Origin: an uncultured Eubacteriales bacterium
GTDB taxonomy: Bacteria > Bacillota > Clostridia > Oscillospirales > Oscillospiraceae
Length of the DNA stretch: 7,414 nucleotides
NCBI GenBank assembly: GCA_900553135.1
Contig: USCO01000110.1
Coordinates: 1-7,414, forward strand
Direction: 5' to 3'
This document shows, one piece after another, positions 6,187 through 7,414 of the stretch (within the stretch, counting starts at the first letter, position 1; each line of letters opens with the position of its first letter). The position numbers and the translations under genes are program-made. The notes beneath the pieces are model-generated. The model searched no databases. It saw only the letters and a list, made by a program, of their open reading frames with translations, and had not been told where the DNA came from.

Positions 6187-6192
6187 TATACT
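6187..6192 (+). promoter_or_regulatory. Weak candidate -10 for the MMPL gene
   Basis: TATACT is an AT-rich hexamer (five of six to TATAAT) in otherwise GC-rich sequence, about 110 nt before the GTG start and after the uppP terminator. A promoter is expected in this gap because the terminator ends the upstream transcript. No -35 hexamer sits at 16-18 nt; TTGTGC at 6171-6176 is only 10 nt away, which is too close. Confidence 0.25.
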
Positions 6193-6289
6193 CGGATTGC
6201 AGGGATTCCCGCGGTGGAACCTGCGCTCTGGATGGCTTCGGCGCTGATTCCCGGGCGCGCTGTGCGGTCGGGAGGGGCGCCGCGTGCTC

Positions 6290-6297
6290 AAGGAGGT
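6290..6297 (+). promoter_or_regulatory. Strong ribosome binding site that selects the GTG start at 6302
   Basis: AAGGAGGT is a full-length anti-16S match 4 nt before GTG 6302-6304. A second in-frame GTG at 6284 lies upstream of the site and is therefore not used. Confidence 0.8.
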
Positions 6298-6301
6298 CGG
6301 C

Positions 6302-7414
6302 GTGGAGAAGTTCGCGCGCGCTGTCATCCGCCAGCGACGCCTGGTCGTGGCGGCCTTCGTGGCCGTCATGCTGGTCTGCGCCGCGCTCATCCCGCTCGTC
6401 CGCGTCAACTACAACATGGTCGACTACCTGCCTGAAAGCGCCCAGTCCACCAGGGCCGTCGAAATCATGGCGGAGGAGTTCGACCAAGCAACCCCGAACT
6501 GCTCCGTGCTTGTGCGCGACGTGGACCTTCCGAAGGCGCTCGAGGTCAAAGAGCATATTTCCCGCGTCGAAGGCGTGGACGCCGTCATGTGGCTCGACGA
6601 CGTGCAGGACCTAGAGCAGCCGCTCGAAATGGCGGACGAAACGTTGGTGGAGACCTACTACCGGGATGGTGCCGCTCTGTATTCTGTCACGGTAGCGGAA
6701 GGGGAGGAAGGCGCCGCCATACCGGCACTGCGCGATCTCGTAGACGGGCTCGGGGCGGAAAACGCCGTCTCGGGCGAAGCCATGGACACGGCCCAGATGC
6801 AGATCAGCATGGTCAACCAGGTCTTCGGCGCCGTCGCGATCGTCGTGCCTGCCATTATTCTGCTTTTGGTGCTCTCGACGACATCATGGATCGAGCCGAT
6901 GCTGTTCCTGGCGGCAATCGGCGTGTCAATCCTCATCAACATGGGCACGAACATCGTGTTCGGGGAAGTCTCGTTCGTCACTTTCTCGGTCAGCCCTATC
7001 CTGCAGTTGGCAGTCTCGCTTGACTACGCCATCTTCCTTCTGCACACGTTCGCCGACGAGCGCGCTCGGCAGGCGACGGTGGAGGACGCGATGGTCGTTG
7101 CCATGCGCCGTTCGGCCTCGACCATCGCGGCGAGCGCCACCACCACGCTTTTCGGCTTCGCTGCGCTTGCGTTCATGCAGTTCCAGATCGGTGCTGATTT
7201 GGGCATTAACCTGGTTAAAGGCATCGTGTTCAGCTTTGCGACCGTCATGGTGCTTTTGCCCGCGCTTACCATGCTGCTCTATCGGCTTATCGACCGCACG
7301 TCGCACCGGCGCCTTATGCCCACGTTCGCGAACGTGGGGTCGGTGCTGTCGAAGGTCCGCATCCCCGTGCTTGCGCTTGCAGTGCTGCTGGCGGTGCCGG
7401 CTTTCTTGGGGCAG
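6302..7414 (+). CDS. MMPL/RND-family membrane transporter, 3'-truncated by the window edge
   Basis: The first 371 residues are present, with no stop before the window end. Family members are proton-driven exporters of lipids, glycolipids or drugs, with two repeats of six membrane helices. Here a first helix (about 14-34) is followed by an extracytoplasmic porter domain (about 35-170) containing VNYNMVDYLPESA and the WLDDV segment. Five more helices follow (about 173-193, 199-218, 225-249, 274-292, 302-327), completing the first half, and a hydrophobic stretch from about 352 to 369 begins the second. SLDYAIFLLHTFADER (239-254) carries Asp241-Tyr242 in helix 4, the position of the proton-relay Asp-Tyr pair known from MmpL3. 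The start is GTG, chosen by the ribosome site just before it. The substrate cannot be told. Codon use matches uppP. The gene lies 191 nt after uppP with a terminator between, so it is probably transcribed separately. Confidence 0.93.
   Translation, partial: MEKFARAVIRQRRLVVAAFVAVMLVCAALIPLVRVNYNMVDYLPESAQSTRAVEIMAEEFDQATPNCSVLVRDVDLPKALEVKEHISRVEGVDAVMWLDDVQDLEQPLEMADETLVETYYRDGAALYSVTVAEGEEGAAIPALRDLVDGLGAENAVSGEAMDTAQMQISMVNQVFGAVAIVVPAIILLLVLSTTSWIEPMLFLAAIGVSILINMGTNIVFGEVSFVTFSVSPILQLAVSLDYAIFLLHTFADERARQATVEDAMVVAMRRSASTIAASATTTLFGFAALAFMQFQIGADLGINLVKGIVFSFATVMVLLPALTMLLYRLIDRTSHRRLMPTFANVGSVLSKVRIPVLALAVLLAVPAFLGQ

Noticed and set aside
6049..6614. + strand open frames across the uppP end and the start of the transporter
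   Set aside because: They run out of frame through uppP, the terminator and the MMPL coding sequence, and are Ser/Arg/Pro-rich with no motif; the GTG-started MMPL frame is clearly the coding one.

Overview
The window looks like two unrelated genomes joined in one contig. Positions 1 to about 5040 read like a gut clostridial Oscillospiraceae member (Flavonifractor/Lawsonibacter-like). The evidence is the Clostridia-type GuaA protein, Gly/Cys-rich FHA domains of a kind common in that group, and strong use of CTG, GAG, ACC and CCC codons. Positions from about 5118 to 7414 read like a Coriobacteriia (Eggerthellaceae-like) actinobacterium: UppP and an MMPL-family transporter with frequent ACG, TCG, CCG, GTC and GAA codons. 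The change falls in the 105 bp between two divergent start codons (5025-5129). The genus-level names are inference from protein and codon style; no search was run.

Left block (+ strand, 1-3380). This is an apparent operon of four genes. First comes the 3' part of an unrecognised Trp/Tyr-rich acidic protein. A 10-bp hairpin follows, then a small four-helix membrane protein. The last two genes are adjacent paralogues, each with N-terminal membrane helices, a Pro/Ala-type linker and a C-terminal FHA-like domain. Both FHA domains lack the usual phosphothreonine-contacting Arg. The gaps from the second gene on are 5 and 15 nt, with a good Shine-Dalgarno before each, so the last three genes are very probably co-transcribed. 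The layout suggests membrane-anchored scaffolding or signalling, but the partner kinase or machine is not in the window. A perfect 17-bp inverted repeat ends the operon and also serves the convergent guaA gene.

Middle (- strand, 3468-5024). A complete guaA encodes GMP synthase of 518 residues, with an intact amidotransferase triad, an intact ATP pyrophosphatase P-loop and a typical C-terminus.

Right block (+ strand, 5130-7414). A complete uppP/bacA gene carries an unusually long cytoplasmic insertion and is followed by a UUCG-loop terminator. After it comes the 5' part of an MMPL/RND-family transporter that starts at a GTG and runs off the window end. The two genes are separated by the terminator, so they are probably separate transcripts, although both encode membrane proteins acting on lipids or lipid-linked compounds in the envelope.

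The points most worth a second look are the probable chimeric junction near 5041-5117 and the twin degenerate membrane-FHA proteins. I found no CRISPR array, tRNA, rRNA, transposase or integrase.
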